From contig JASHXZ010000158.1 in NCBI GenBank assembly GCA_030043285.1, positions 1 to 7,669 of the forward strand: a DNA stretch of 7,669 bases, given 5' to 3'. The notes below the pieces were generated by a model. The model had not been told where the DNA came from. It did no database searches and was given only the letters and a program-made list of their open reading frames with translations. Source of the stretch: Xanthobacteraceae bacterium. GTDB taxonomy: Bacteria > Pseudomonadota > Alphaproteobacteria > Rhizobiales > Xanthobacteraceae. A program made the position numbers and the translations under genes. Below, piece after piece: positions 1 to 5,870 of this stretch (positions are counted from its first letter, which is position 1; every line of letters begins with the position of its first letter).

Positions 1-314
1 TCGGGCTGTTGATCGCGGGAAGTTTTTTGGAGCCGCCAGCGGCGATTCTCATTCTCACGCCGCTGTTGCTGCCGATCGTGCGCGCCGTCGGGGTCGATCC
101 TATTCATTTCGGCATCATCGTAGCCGTCAATCTCAGCCTAGGCATGTACACGCCGCCGTTCGGCCTCAACCTGTTTTCATCGCAGGCGATCTTCAACGCG
201 CCGCTAAGCCGCATCTACCTCGGCGTACTGCCGTTCCTGTTGCTCAATTTCGCGGCGCTGCTGATCATCACGTATATTCCCGAGATCTCGATGGTGCTGC
301 TCGGCCACCAATGA
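1..314 (+). CDS. dctM: TRAP transporter large permease (DctM family), C-terminal fragment
   Basis: This is the last ~103 codons of a gene entering from the left edge; the first complete codon begins at base 3 and the stop TGA is at 312-314. The peptide is very hydrophobic and carries the conserved C-terminal pattern of the DctM large membrane subunit: an EPPAAILILTPLLLPI segment, then GVDPIHFGIIVAVNLSLGMYTPPFGLNLF, split by short loops, then a final membrane helix near LGVLPFLLLNFAALLIITYI. DctM forms the ion-coupled channel of TRAP uptake systems, working in the inner membrane with a small permease (DctQ) and a periplasmic receptor (DctP). Those partners would be expected to the left and are not visible. 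The substrate class is usually a C4-dicarboxylate or other organic acid, but cannot be set from this fragment. The gene converges on the tRNA and the SDR gene, so it is not co-transcribed with the catabolic genes to its right. Confidence 0.9.
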   Translation, partial: GLLIAGSFLEPPAAILILTPLLLPIVRAVGVDPIHFGIIVAVNLSLGMYTPPFGLNLFSSQAIFNAPLSRIYLGVLPFLLLNFAALLIITYIPEISMVLLGHQ

Positions 315-418
315 CCTAACCAGGAGCGGCACCCAGCGTTCGTCCCGGCGCGGCAATAGGCGGAACAGCGGCTTCTCCTCTGACAAGCCCGGAAATCCGC
401 AGCGATTCGTTCAGAAAA

Positions 419-493
419 TGGTGGGCGGTACAGGATTTGAACCTGTGACCCCTTCCATGTCAAGGAAGTGCTCTCCCACTGAGCTAACCGCCC
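419..493 (-). tRNA. tRNA-Val (anticodon GAC)
   Basis: The - strand folds as a full cloverleaf of 75 nt including an encoded CCA. The acceptor stem GGGCGGT (493-487) pairs with ACCGCCC (429-423). The D arm is GCTC/GAGC around AGTGGGA. The anticodon stem CTTCC/GGAAG encloses the loop TTGACAT, giving anticodon GAC. The variable loop is short (GGGTC). The T arm ACAGG/CCTGT encloses TTCAAAT. The discriminator base A is followed by CCA at 421-419. GAC reads the valine codons GUC and GUU, and GUC is frequent in a GC-rich genome. The gene lies between the convergent ends of the TRAP permease and the SDR gene and has its own promoter just upstream. No clear T-rich hairpin terminator follows it; only a TTTT run sits immediately after CCA. 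Confidence 0.97.
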
Positions 494-503
494 TACGGAC
501 CTG

Positions 504-533
504 CATGTAGCGTCGCGCGCCCCTTCGGGTCAA
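504..533 (-). promoter_or_regulatory. Promoter of the tRNA-Val gene
   Basis: Read on the - strand, TTGACCC (533-527) is followed after 15 bp by GCTACATG (511-504). This resembles the housekeeping pattern described for Caulobacter and related alphaproteobacteria, TTGaCgS then GCtANAwC: the -35 hexamer matches 5 of 6 and the -10 block 7 of 8. The tRNA 5' end is 10 bp beyond the -10 block, a normal distance for a short leader. The element lies entirely in the 56 bp between the SDR stop codon and the tRNA. A small CCCTT/AAGGG hairpin overlaps the -35 region. The assignment is by pattern only. Confidence 0.7.
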
Positions 534-549
534 GGGACACGGAAGCCGC

Positions 550-1302
550 TCAATACGTCGCGCGGCCGCCCGAAATATCGAACACGGCGCCGGTCGAGAA
601 CGAGCACTCCTCCGACGACAGCCAGGCGATCAGCGCCGCCAACTCTTCGACCTCAACCAGGCGGTTCATCGGGATTTTGCTGCGCATATAGTCGATATGT
701 GCCTCACTCATCTGCAGGAACATCCCGGTATTGGCTGCGGCCGGCGCGATGCAGTTCACCAGGACTCCGGTGGTGGCCAATTCCTTGCCCAGCGACTTCG
801 TCAAAGCAATCAAGCCGGCTTTGGAGGCCGAATAATGCGAGGCGTTCGGGTTGCCTTCCTTGCCGGCGATCGAAGCGATGTTGACGATGCGGCCGTAGCC
901 GGCAGCCATCATGTGGGGCACCACGGCGCGGCAGACGAGATACGGGCCGATCAGATTGACCTCGACGACACGCCGCCAAACCTTCGGCTCGAGCTGCCAC
1001 AGCGGCCCGTTGCCGCCAGCGATGCCGGCATTGTTGATCAGAATGTCGATCCGAGTAGAACTGCCGATCAGCGCATCGACGGCCTTGGCAATGCTTGCTT
1101 CATCGGTGACGTCCACCACGGTGGTGCCAACGTGGCCGATCGACTTTAACGACGTAACCGCCTGGTCTAGCGCCACGGCTTCGATGTCCCACAGCATCAC
1201 CGACGCGCCGGACGCCAACAGCCGCTGCGCCGCCGCGTAGCCAATGCCCCGCGCGCCACCTGTCACGATGGCGGTGCGGCCTTTGAGGTCGATCTGGTTC
1301 AT
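550..1302 (-). CDS. SDR-family NAD(P)-dependent oxidoreductase (FabG-like)
   Basis: This is a 250-residue classical short-chain dehydrogenase/reductase, the usual length for the family, cytoplasmic and normally tetrameric. The nucleotide-binding TGGARGIG is at residues 14-21, the NNAG motif at 90-93, and the catalytic set N116, S144, Y157 and K161 (YSASK) is complete. The second beta strand ends in Asp (D39 in VMLWDIE), which in classical SDRs favours NAD(H) over NADP(H) and so suggests an oxidative, catabolic role. The C-terminal DISGG is typical. The start chosen is ATG at 1302, giving MNQIDLKGRTAIVTGG. A TTG six codons upstream would only add a non-conserved leader. The Shine-Dalgarno sequence is weak, consistent with translation coupled to the BKACE gene whose stop is 30 bp upstream. 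An inferred role is oxidising a beta-hydroxy acid to the beta-keto substrate of BKACE. The alcohol substrate cannot be read from sequence, and automatic naming as 3-oxoacyl-ACP reductase is probably misleading here. Confidence 0.93.
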   Translation of the reverse strand: MNQIDLKGRTAIVTGGARGIGYAAAQRLLASGASVMLWDIEAVALDQAVTSLKSIGHVGTTVVDVTDEASIAKAVDALIGSSTRIDILINNAGIAGGNGPLWQLEPKVWRRVVEVNLIGPYLVCRAVVPHMMAAGYGRIVNIASIAGKEGNPNASHYSASKAGLIALTKSLGKELATTGVLVNCIAPAAANTGMFLQMSEAHIDYMRSKIPMNRLVEVEELAALIAWLSSEECSFSTGAVFDISGGRATY

Positions 1303-1332
1303 GTGAGCCGACCGCAACAACGAACGCGCTTC

Positions 1333-2262
1333 CTAGAACTTAACGCGGTCAGCGCCCTTGAGCCCGAGCATCTGCCGCGCCTCGTTCGGCGTGGCGACTT
1401 CGTAGCCGAGCTCTTCGACGATGCGCCGAATTTTCGCCACCTGCTCGGCATTGCTCGCGGCGAGCTTGCCCGGCCCGATATAGAGACTGTCTTCCAGGCC
1501 GACGCGCACGTTGCCGCCCATCATCGCCGCGTTGGTGCAGAAATTCATCTGATGCCGGCCGCCGGCCAGCACCGACCACAGATAATCCTTGCCGAACAGC
1601 CGGTCGGCGGTGCGTTTCATGAACAACAGGCAGTCGATATCGGGACCGATGCCGCCCAGAATACCGAAGATCAGCTGCAGGAAGACCGGCGGCTTGAACA
1701 AGCCGCGATCGATGCAGTGCGCGAGATTATACAGGTGGCCGGTGTCGTAGCACTCGTGCTCGAACTTGACGCCGTGGCCTTCGCCAAGCGTCTTGTAGAC
1801 CTTCTCGATGTCGCGAAATGTATTCGGGAAGATGTAAGCATCGGAATTGAGCAGGTAGCTTTCTTCCCAGTCGTATTTCCAGTTCTTGTAGCGCCGCGCC
1901 ATCGGATAGAGCGCAAAATTCATCGAACCCATGTTGAGCGAGCACATTTCCGGCGACAGCAGATTGGCGGCGGAGATGCGCTGGTCGACCGTCATCGTCA
2001 CCGCGCCGCCGGTGGTGATGTTCACCACGGCGTCGCAGGCCTGTTTGATGCGCGGCAGAAACTGCATGAAGACATTCGGATCTGGCGACGGCCGGCCGTC
2101 CTTCGGGTCGCGGGCATGCAGGTGGAGAATGGCGGCGCCGGCCTTGGCGGCGTCGATCGCCTGGGTGGCGATCTGGTCGGGCGTGATCGGCAATGCGTCC
2201 GACATGGTTGGCGTGTGAATCGAGCCGGTAACCGCACAACTGATGATGATCTTGTTCGCCAT
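1333..2262 (-). CDS. Beta-keto acid cleavage enzyme (BKACE, DUF849 family)
   Basis: This 309-residue protein belongs to the zinc-dependent BKACE family, founded by 3-keto-5-aminohexanoate cleavage enzyme (Kce). The family condenses a beta-keto acid with acetyl-CoA and splits it into acetoacetate plus a new acyl-CoA. It is a TIM barrel. The zinc ligands H47 and H49 (HLHARDP) and E257 are visible. The spacing R253-x3-E257-D258 (VRVGLED) matches the reported Kce R226/E230/D231 set, and E170 in ECYDTGH is probably the other catalytic acid. The length is normal for the family. ATG at 2262 is preceded by a strong purine-rich ribosome site (GAGGGAGAG, about 7 nt away); a longer in-frame extension to 2298 lacks such support. 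The gene is first in a two-gene unit with the SDR. Family members differ in substrate (aminated, carnitine-derived, dicarboxylic and other beta-keto acids), so the substrate here is unknown. Confidence 0.92.
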   Translation of the reverse strand: MANKIIISCAVTGSIHTPTMSDALPITPDQIATQAIDAAKAGAAILHLHARDPKDGRPSPDPNVFMQFLPRIKQACDAVVNITTGGAVTMTVDQRISAANLLSPEMCSLNMGSMNFALYPMARRYKNWKYDWEESYLLNSDAYIFPNTFRDIEKVYKTLGEGHGVKFEHECYDTGHLYNLAHCIDRGLFKPPVFLQLIFGILGGIGPDIDCLLFMKRTADRLFGKDYLWSVLAGGRHQMNFCTNAAMMGGNVRVGLEDSLYIGPGKLAASNAEQVAKIRRIVEELGYEVATPNEARQMLGLKGADRVKF

Positions 2263-2297
2263 GGGTCGCTCTCCCTCTCGCCCGCCCTTTCGGTTCA

Positions 2298-2326
2298 CGG
2301 CCGGCAGCCACCTTGATGCCCGGCCG
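2298..2326. repeat. GC-rich inverted repeat upstream of the BKACE gene
   Basis: CGGCCGG (2298-2304) and CCGGCCG (2320-2326) are perfect 7-bp inverted arms around a 15-bp loop, lying 36-64 bp upstream of the BKACE start codon. They overlap the candidate promoter at 2313-2342. No T tract follows on either strand, so it does not look like an intrinsic terminator. CGGCCG is itself palindromic and common in GC-rich DNA, so the pair may be chance; an operator is only a possibility. Confidence 0.35.
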
Positions 2327-2342
2327 GTGCCACCACCGTCAA
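2313..2342 (-). promoter_or_regulatory. Candidate promoter for the BKACE-SDR unit
   Basis: On the - strand TTGACG (2342-2337, 5 of 6 to the -35 consensus) is followed after 18 bp by CATCAA (2318-2313), only 3 of 6 to the -10 consensus. It is the best match in the 121-bp gap between the upstream secreted-protein gene and BKACE and would leave a leader of roughly 45 nt. The -35 is good and the -10 poor, so activator dependence is possible. This is a pattern match only. Confidence 0.3.
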
Positions 2343-2383
2343 CTGGGTCGGAGCTGGGCCGCGCGGGGCAGCACCGAACCGGC

Positions 2384-2791
2384 TCATCGTCCGCGTCTAA
2401 GGAAGCGTGGGGCCAGGCTGTCGATCTGACAATAAGAGAAGCCCATGATCGACATCGATGCGTGAAATCGCCGGCGATCGATCTTGCGTACGTTCAGGCA
2501 AGGCGGAAACGGCAGGCCCTGGAAGTACGCGCACAATCCCGTATCGGTCACGCGAACTGTTCCGGCCGGCAATGTGCCGGCTTTCATTTCGCCTCGCCCC
2601 CCGACCCTGATTTTCCCGACAACCGAGCCGTCGGAAAGAATGCGCCCCTCCGCGACGGTGCCGTCGGAGCAGTCCAATGCGAACGGCTTGCCGAGCATGA
2701 AAGCCCAGGCTTCTTTGGGTCCAAGTTCTTGCGCAACAGCTGATGTGGCTGCTAGAGCGACCGCGCCGAGCACGGCGAAACGCATGAGCAT
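2384..2791 (-). CDS. Small secreted four-cysteine protein of unknown function
   Basis: This 135-residue protein has a clear Sec signal peptide: a short charged start, a hydrophobic run at residues 5-18 and a likely cut after AVA at residue 20. The mature part is about 115 residues with cysteines at 41, 87, 98 and 121, which could form two disulfides in the periplasm. Its sequence has DCSDGT at 40-45, SDGS at 53-56 and GKIRVGGRGEM, then LPAGTVRVTDTGLC and a PFPPCLNV segment. It suggests a compact beta-rich fold and resembles uncharacterised secreted proteins I associate with rhizobia, a recollection rather than a search result. No catalytic motif is recognised. The first ATG (2791) is chosen because AGGAG lies 6-7 nt upstream; the ATG two codons later would be too far from it. 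It precedes BKACE on the same strand by 121 bp, so co-transcription is possible but not shown. Confidence 0.8.
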   Translation of the reverse strand: MLMRFAVLGAVALAATSAVAQELGPKEAWAFMLGKPFALDCSDGTVAEGRILSDGSVVGKIRVGGRGEMKAGTLPAGTVRVTDTGLCAYFQGLPFPPCLNVRKIDRRRFHASMSIMGFSYCQIDSLAPRFLRRGR

Positions 2792-2818
2792 GGGCGTCTC
2801 CTATGGGCCCCGGCTTCG

Positions 2819-2846
2819 ATTATGTGGCAGCACGGCCGTGGACCAA
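2819..2846 (-). promoter_or_regulatory. Candidate promoter for the four-cysteine protein
   Basis: On the - strand TTGGTC (2846-2841, 3 of 6) is followed after 16 bp by CATAAT (2824-2819, 5 of 6 to TATAAT). It would start transcription roughly 20 nt ahead of the start codon, with AGGAG in the leader. The -10 is good and the -35 weak. The rest of the 212-bp region up to 3003 holds a perfect TTGACA at 2917-2922 on the + strand, but without a recognisable -10 at the right distance. Confidence 0.3.
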
Positions 2847-3003
2847 AGCGAAAAGCAGCTTACAATCGAGCATGAAGTTTTGGAATTCCGGTAACGGCAG
2901 ATGCGCGATTTGCTTTTTGACAAGAATATCGAGTACGCAGCCGTCCCTCGCCGCTGATCGCGCGATTTGTGTTAGCTGAAAAGCTCGGACCATAGCCACT
3001 GCG

Positions 3004-4104
3004 ATGACGATCATCATCACCGACCAGGACGTGCAACGACTGCTGCCGATGCGCGAGTGCATCGATGCCATGCGAACCGCGTTCCGCGACTTTGCCAATG
3101 GCAGCGCCGTGAACCGCCCGCGCATGCGTTACCTGGCCAAGCACCCGGATCCCGATCGCCGCTATCTCGCCAATGTCCACGTCGGCGCCGTGCCGTCGGC
3201 CGGAATCGCCTGCGTGCGCGCCGGTTCGCAGATCATGCGGCCGCCGAGTGCGACGCGGGAGCGACGCACCTACGAGAATCCGCAGGCGTTCAATTGGGGT
3301 TTTGTCGTCCTGTTCAGCATCGAAACCGCCGAGCCGCTGGCGCTACTGCACGAGTTTCATCTATCTGGCATGCGGGTCGGCGCCACGACGGCGGTTGCGA
3401 TCGACGAGATCGCGCGGCCCGACACGCAGACGCTCGGGCTGTTCGGGACCGGCAAGCAGGCGCGTTCGGCGCTCGAGGCGATCGCGGTGGTGCGGCCAAT
3501 ACGCCGCGTCAATGTGTACAGCCCGAACGCCGAGCACCGCACCGTATTCGCCCGGGACATGTCGCGCGACGGGCTTGCGGTCACGGCGGTCGGCGAGCCG
3601 CAGGGCGCCGTGGCGGGCGCCGACATCGTCTGTTGCGCCACCACGGCGATGAAGCCGGTGTTCGACGGTCATTGGCTCGAAGATGGTCAGCTCGTGGTTT
3701 CGATCGCCAATTCGGACGTCACCAACAAGCGTTCCGAGGTCGACCGCACGACGTACGAGCGCGCCACCAGCGTCATTATCAACGACTGGGAAAGCGTCAT
3801 CGACAACGATCAAACCGAACTCACCGAGCCGATCGAAGCCGGAATCATCAGCCGCGACAGCGTGCATGAACTCGGGCAGTTGCTCAACGGCAAGGTCGGC
3901 ATTAAGCAACCGCCGCGCGGTGAAGCGCAAAAAGGCATCATCTACTACAAGAACAATTCGGGCTTGGCGATCCAGTTTGCCGCCGCCGGGGGTGTCCTTT
4001 ATCGCAAGGCGATGGTGGAGGGTTCCAACAAGGTCATTCCGACCGAATGGCTGGGCAGCGATTTGTCGGCCTATTATAAAGCCGGCTTTCGGCCGTCACC
4101 CTAA
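3004..4104 (+). CDS. Ornithine cyclodeaminase / mu-crystallin family enzyme
   Basis: This 366-residue NAD(P)-binding protein is slightly longer than typical members (about 310-350). The Rossmann motif GTGKQA at residues 148-153 follows LGLF, as in the family. R124 in LSGMRVGATTAVA matches the substrate-carboxylate Arg (R112 in Pseudomonas putida OCD). D238 in NSDVTNKRSEVD lies four residues before Lys, like catalytic D228. The position of OCD K69 appears to be Arg (R72 in ACVRAGSQ), so true ornithine cyclisation is doubtful. The family also contains alanine dehydrogenases, ketimine reductases and other imine or amino-acid oxidoreductases. ATG at 3004 fits the family N-terminus (IIITDQDVQRLLPM), although no clear Shine-Dalgarno precedes it. 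It is followed after only 10 bp by a periplasmic solute receptor, implying that the receptor captures its substrate or a precursor. The precise reaction is unknown. Confidence 0.9.
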   Translation: MTIIITDQDVQRLLPMRECIDAMRTAFRDFANGSAVNRPRMRYLAKHPDPDRRYLANVHVGAVPSAGIACVRAGSQIMRPPSATRERRTYENPQAFNWGFVVLFSIETAEPLALLHEFHLSGMRVGATTAVAIDEIARPDTQTLGLFGTGKQARSALEAIAVVRPIRRVNVYSPNAEHRTVFARDMSRDGLAVTAVGEPQGAVAGADIVCCATTAMKPVFDGHWLEDGQLVVSIANSDVTNKRSEVDRTTYERATSVIINDWESVIDNDQTELTEPIEAGIISRDSVHELGQLLNGKVGIKQPPRGEAQKGIIYYKNNSGLAIQFAAAGGVLYRKAMVEGSNKVIPTEWLGSDLSAYYKAGFRPSP

Positions 4105-4114
4105 AGGCTGCGTT

Positions 4115-5161
4115 ATGAACCACCCGTTGCGTTGCACTGCTTTCATTGTTGCCATACTCGTCGGCCTTGCCGGCTCTGCTTGCGGCGACAGCCTCGCGGA
4201 TTTTTATCGCGGCAAGCACATCACGCTTGTCATCGGCTATGGTCCCGGCGGCGGCTACGACCTTTATGCGCGTATGCTCGGCCGCTTCATTGGCGCGCAC
4301 ATTCCCGGCAATCCGATCGTCGTACCGCAGAACATGCCCGGCGCCGGCAGTCGCAGCGCGGCGAATTGGCTTTATAAGGTAGCGCCGCAGGACGGCAGCG
4401 TCATCGCCTGCCTCAGTCAGGCGACCCCGACCGATCAGACGCTCAGCGAGCCGGGCGTTCAGTTCGACGCACGGAAGTTCAACTGGATCGGCAATCTCAA
4501 CGTCGTCAACAATGTGCTTTACGTCTCGACGGCAAGCGGCGTGGCAACGTTCGCCGAGGCCAAGGTGAAGCCGCTCGCCATCGGCGCCACCGGCGCGACC
4601 TCGCCTTCGGTGCTCTACCCGCAGGTCTCTAACAATCTGCTCGGCAGCAAATTCACGATCATCGCCGGCTATCCGGGCGGCGGCGATATCAATATCGCGG
4701 TCGAGCGCCATGAGATCGATGGTCGCGGCAGCGACTCGTGGGATTCGCTGAAGGCCACGCATTTGGATTGGCTGCGCGATCGCGCGATCAACGTGTTGTT
4801 TCAGGTCGGCCCACGGCGCGAGAATGACCTCCCGGACGTGCCGTTGTGGACCGAGCTCGCCGGCAACGACGTACAGCGCCTCGTGCTCGCGTTACTCTCG
4901 GGCGACGTGTCGATCGGTAGACCGATCCTGACGGCACCGAACGTGCCTGCTGACCGTGTCGCGGCGCTACGCCAGGCCTTTGCCGAAACGATGCGCGATC
5001 CGCAATTCATCGCTGCCGCCAAGCAGGCGAACCTGAACATGAATCCGATGTCCGGCGAGGAACTGCAGCAGGCAGTCGACGCCATCGTCTCGGCACCGGC
5101 GGATGTGGTGGCGCAGGTCAAGGCCGCGATCGCCATCAAGGACGTGCAGCGGAAACACTAG
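4115..5161 (+). CDS. Tripartite tricarboxylate transporter-type solute receptor (TctC/Bug family)
   Basis: This 348-residue periplasmic binding protein begins with a signal peptide (hydrophobic core about residues 9-22, likely signal peptidase I cut near residues 22-28). Y31-RGK starts the mature fold, and GYGPGGGYDLYAR at 41-53 is the family's first ligand loop, followed by VVPQNMPGAGS ending at residue 79. Bug-family receptors typically bind carboxylates through ordered water molecules and deliver them to a TctA/TctB membrane pair. Neither partner gene is in the window, so this is an orphan receptor here, as is frequent in this family. The start is ATG at 4115, 10 bp after the OCD stop, with AAGG 7 nt upstream. 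The same frame stays open far upstream only because it is a non-coding frame of the OCD gene. Tight spacing points to one transcript with OCD. The ligand is unknown. Confidence 0.92.
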   Translation: MNHPLRCTAFIVAILVGLAGSACGDSLADFYRGKHITLVIGYGPGGGYDLYARMLGRFIGAHIPGNPIVVPQNMPGAGSRSAANWLYKVAPQDGSVIACLSQATPTDQTLSEPGVQFDARKFNWIGNLNVVNNVLYVSTASGVATFAEAKVKPLAIGATGATSPSVLYPQVSNNLLGSKFTIIAGYPGGGDINIAVERHEIDGRGSDSWDSLKATHLDWLRDRAINVLFQVGPRRENDLPDVPLWTELAGNDVQRLVLALLSGDVSIGRPILTAPNVPADRVAALRQAFAETMRDPQFIAAAKQANLNMNPMSGEELQQAVDAIVSAPADVVAQVKAAIAIKDVQRKH

Positions 5162-5231
5162 CTGGCACAGTCTGATCAGCCCCACCGCAACGGCCAGTGC
5201 TTGCCGTCCCGCATTGCACTAGACTTCCGAG

Positions 5232-5765
5232 CTAATAGTGCCACTCAACACCGAAATGCATACCCTGCTCTTCGAGCCCATTGCCCAGCTTGCCTGAGGT
5301 CGACAAGCTGGTGTTGCCGTTGGGCTGCTGATACGGGCTCAAAGCGCCTTCCAGGGCCGCTCGGTTGGTCGGCACGCCCATGCCGCCGGTAAATTTAAAT
5401 CCCGATGACGAGCCGCCGGTCTGCGACTCTACAGACTTTGGCTCGATCGGGTGATTGCCGTATGTTCGGCCGAGACTGGCGCTGGGCGGCACACTATTCT
5501 GCAGCGGCAAAGTTCCCGTCGAGGCGCTGGTGCCGGTGCTCGGACTAACCGGGGCCGCGGCAACGCCCTGGCATGGTCGAGCTCCTTTACGCTTGATACA
5601 ATGGTTCAGGGGATTATGAGTGCGGCCAGGGTCAACGCGCTGGAGTGACGCCGCGCTTTCGCCCGGGGCGACCTGCACCAATGGAGCCGAAAAGCCCTCC
5701 TGGGAGCCGAAGCCCAACACGATCAGCATCAAGGGGGCGGTCAAGGCGGTCAAACGCCAGCGCAT
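5232..5765 (-). CDS. Secreted low-complexity protein of unknown function with an outer-membrane-like C-terminus
   Basis: This 177-residue protein has a plausible Sec signal peptide (residues 1-27, cut after FSA). Residues 66-125 are rich in Ser, Thr, Pro and Gly with little order expected. Two cysteines, C56 and C65, bracket a basic stretch (IKRKGARP) and could form a small loop. The last residues, HFGVEWHY, alternate hydrophobic or aromatic residues (F, V, W, Y) and end in an aromatic, as in the final strand of outer-membrane beta barrels. The protein is too short and too low in complexity for a full barrel. I do not recognise the family. The ATG at 5765 is the first start in frame; no convincing Shine-Dalgarno precedes it, which lowers confidence. 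It is convergent with the solute receptor (70 bp apart) and divergent from the secretion ABC transporter, so shared regulation with the latter is possible. Confidence 0.6.
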   Translation of the reverse strand: MRWRLTALTAPLMLIVLGFGSQEGFSAPLVQVAPGESAASLQRVDPGRTHNPLNHCIKRKGARPCQGVAAAPVSPSTGTSASTGTLPLQNSVPPSASLGRTYGNHPIEPKSVESQTGGSSSGFKFTGGMGVPTNRAALEGALSPYQQPNGNTSLSTSGKLGNGLEEQGMHFGVEWHY

Positions 5766-5803
5766 AGTGCATCGTAGCTTTATAGTGTGGTGAAAGGTTG
5801 AAG

Positions 5804-5870
5804 TTCCCAGCGCCTTTCATCATACAGGAATGTATACCACAGGCCAAATAAGTTATTGATGCGCTGGGAA
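5804..5870. repeat. Inverted repeat around the divergent promoter region
   Basis: TTCCCAGCGC (5804-5813) and GCGCTGGGAA (5861-5870) are perfect 10-bp inverted arms with a 47-bp AT-richer spacer. Inside the spacer is a small hairpin, ATACA-GGAA-TGTAT (5822-5835). The arms lie either side of the best - strand promoter candidate, one near the predicted start point and one upstream of the -35. They could be paired regulator sites or the stem of an RNA hairpin. No target-site duplication is visible, so it is not clearly a miniature mobile element. Confidence 0.55.
5819..5847 (-). promoter_or_regulatory. Candidate promoter for the low-complexity secreted protein
   Basis: On the - strand TTGGCC (5847-5842, 3 of 6) is followed after 17 bp by TATGAT (5824-5819, 5 of 6). 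Transcription would start near 5812, inside the left arm of the inverted repeat, leaving a leader of about 45 nt. The + strand of the same region shows only a weak candidate for the ABC transporter, TTGAAG (5798-5803) and CATACA (5821-5826) 17 bp apart, overlapping the first. Confidence 0.4.

Noticed and set aside
419..493. tRNA-Val as an integration site for a genomic island
   Set aside because: No duplicate of the tRNA 3' end, integrase gene or phage gene is visible in the window; both flanks look like ordinary metabolic genes.
697..1149. + strand open frames opposite the SDR gene
   Set aside because: The SDR catalytic motifs are complete on the - strand; the opposing frames lack any family resemblance.
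1303..2316. Long + strand open frame (337 codons) opposite the BKACE gene
   Set aside because: It is antisense to a gene with intact family motifs, has an Arg/His/Asp/Glu-rich composition typical of the reverse frame of GC-rich coding DNA, and shows no recognisable domain.
2820..3180. - strand open frames spanning the OCD start region
   Set aside because: They overlap the conserved OCD N-terminus and have no good ribosome site or recognisable product; an independent small gene is not supported.
3683..4114. Extended start for the solute receptor, reading upstream through the OCD gene
   Set aside because: The upstream residues are Arg/Ser-rich out-of-frame OCD sequence; ATG 4115 gives a proper signal peptide and normal family length.
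4178..4186. Possible lipoprotein lipobox (GSAC) in the solute receptor
   Set aside because: The -3 residue is Gly rather than Leu or a similar residue, so the lipobox is poor; ordinary signal peptidase I cleavage is more likely.
4034..4762. - strand open frame of 242 codons opposite the solute receptor
   Set aside because: Antisense to a clear TctC/Bug receptor, spans the OCD-receptor junction, and has no domain signal.
5190..5207. ACGGC/GCCGT hairpin between the convergent receptor and low-complexity genes
   Set aside because: Only five base pairs with an 8-nt loop and no T tract on either strand, so it is not supported as a terminator.
5632..5847. - strand 71-codon frame overlapping the start of the low-complexity protein
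   Set aside because: It overlaps a longer frame with a better signal peptide, and its C-terminal part is an alternative frame of that gene.
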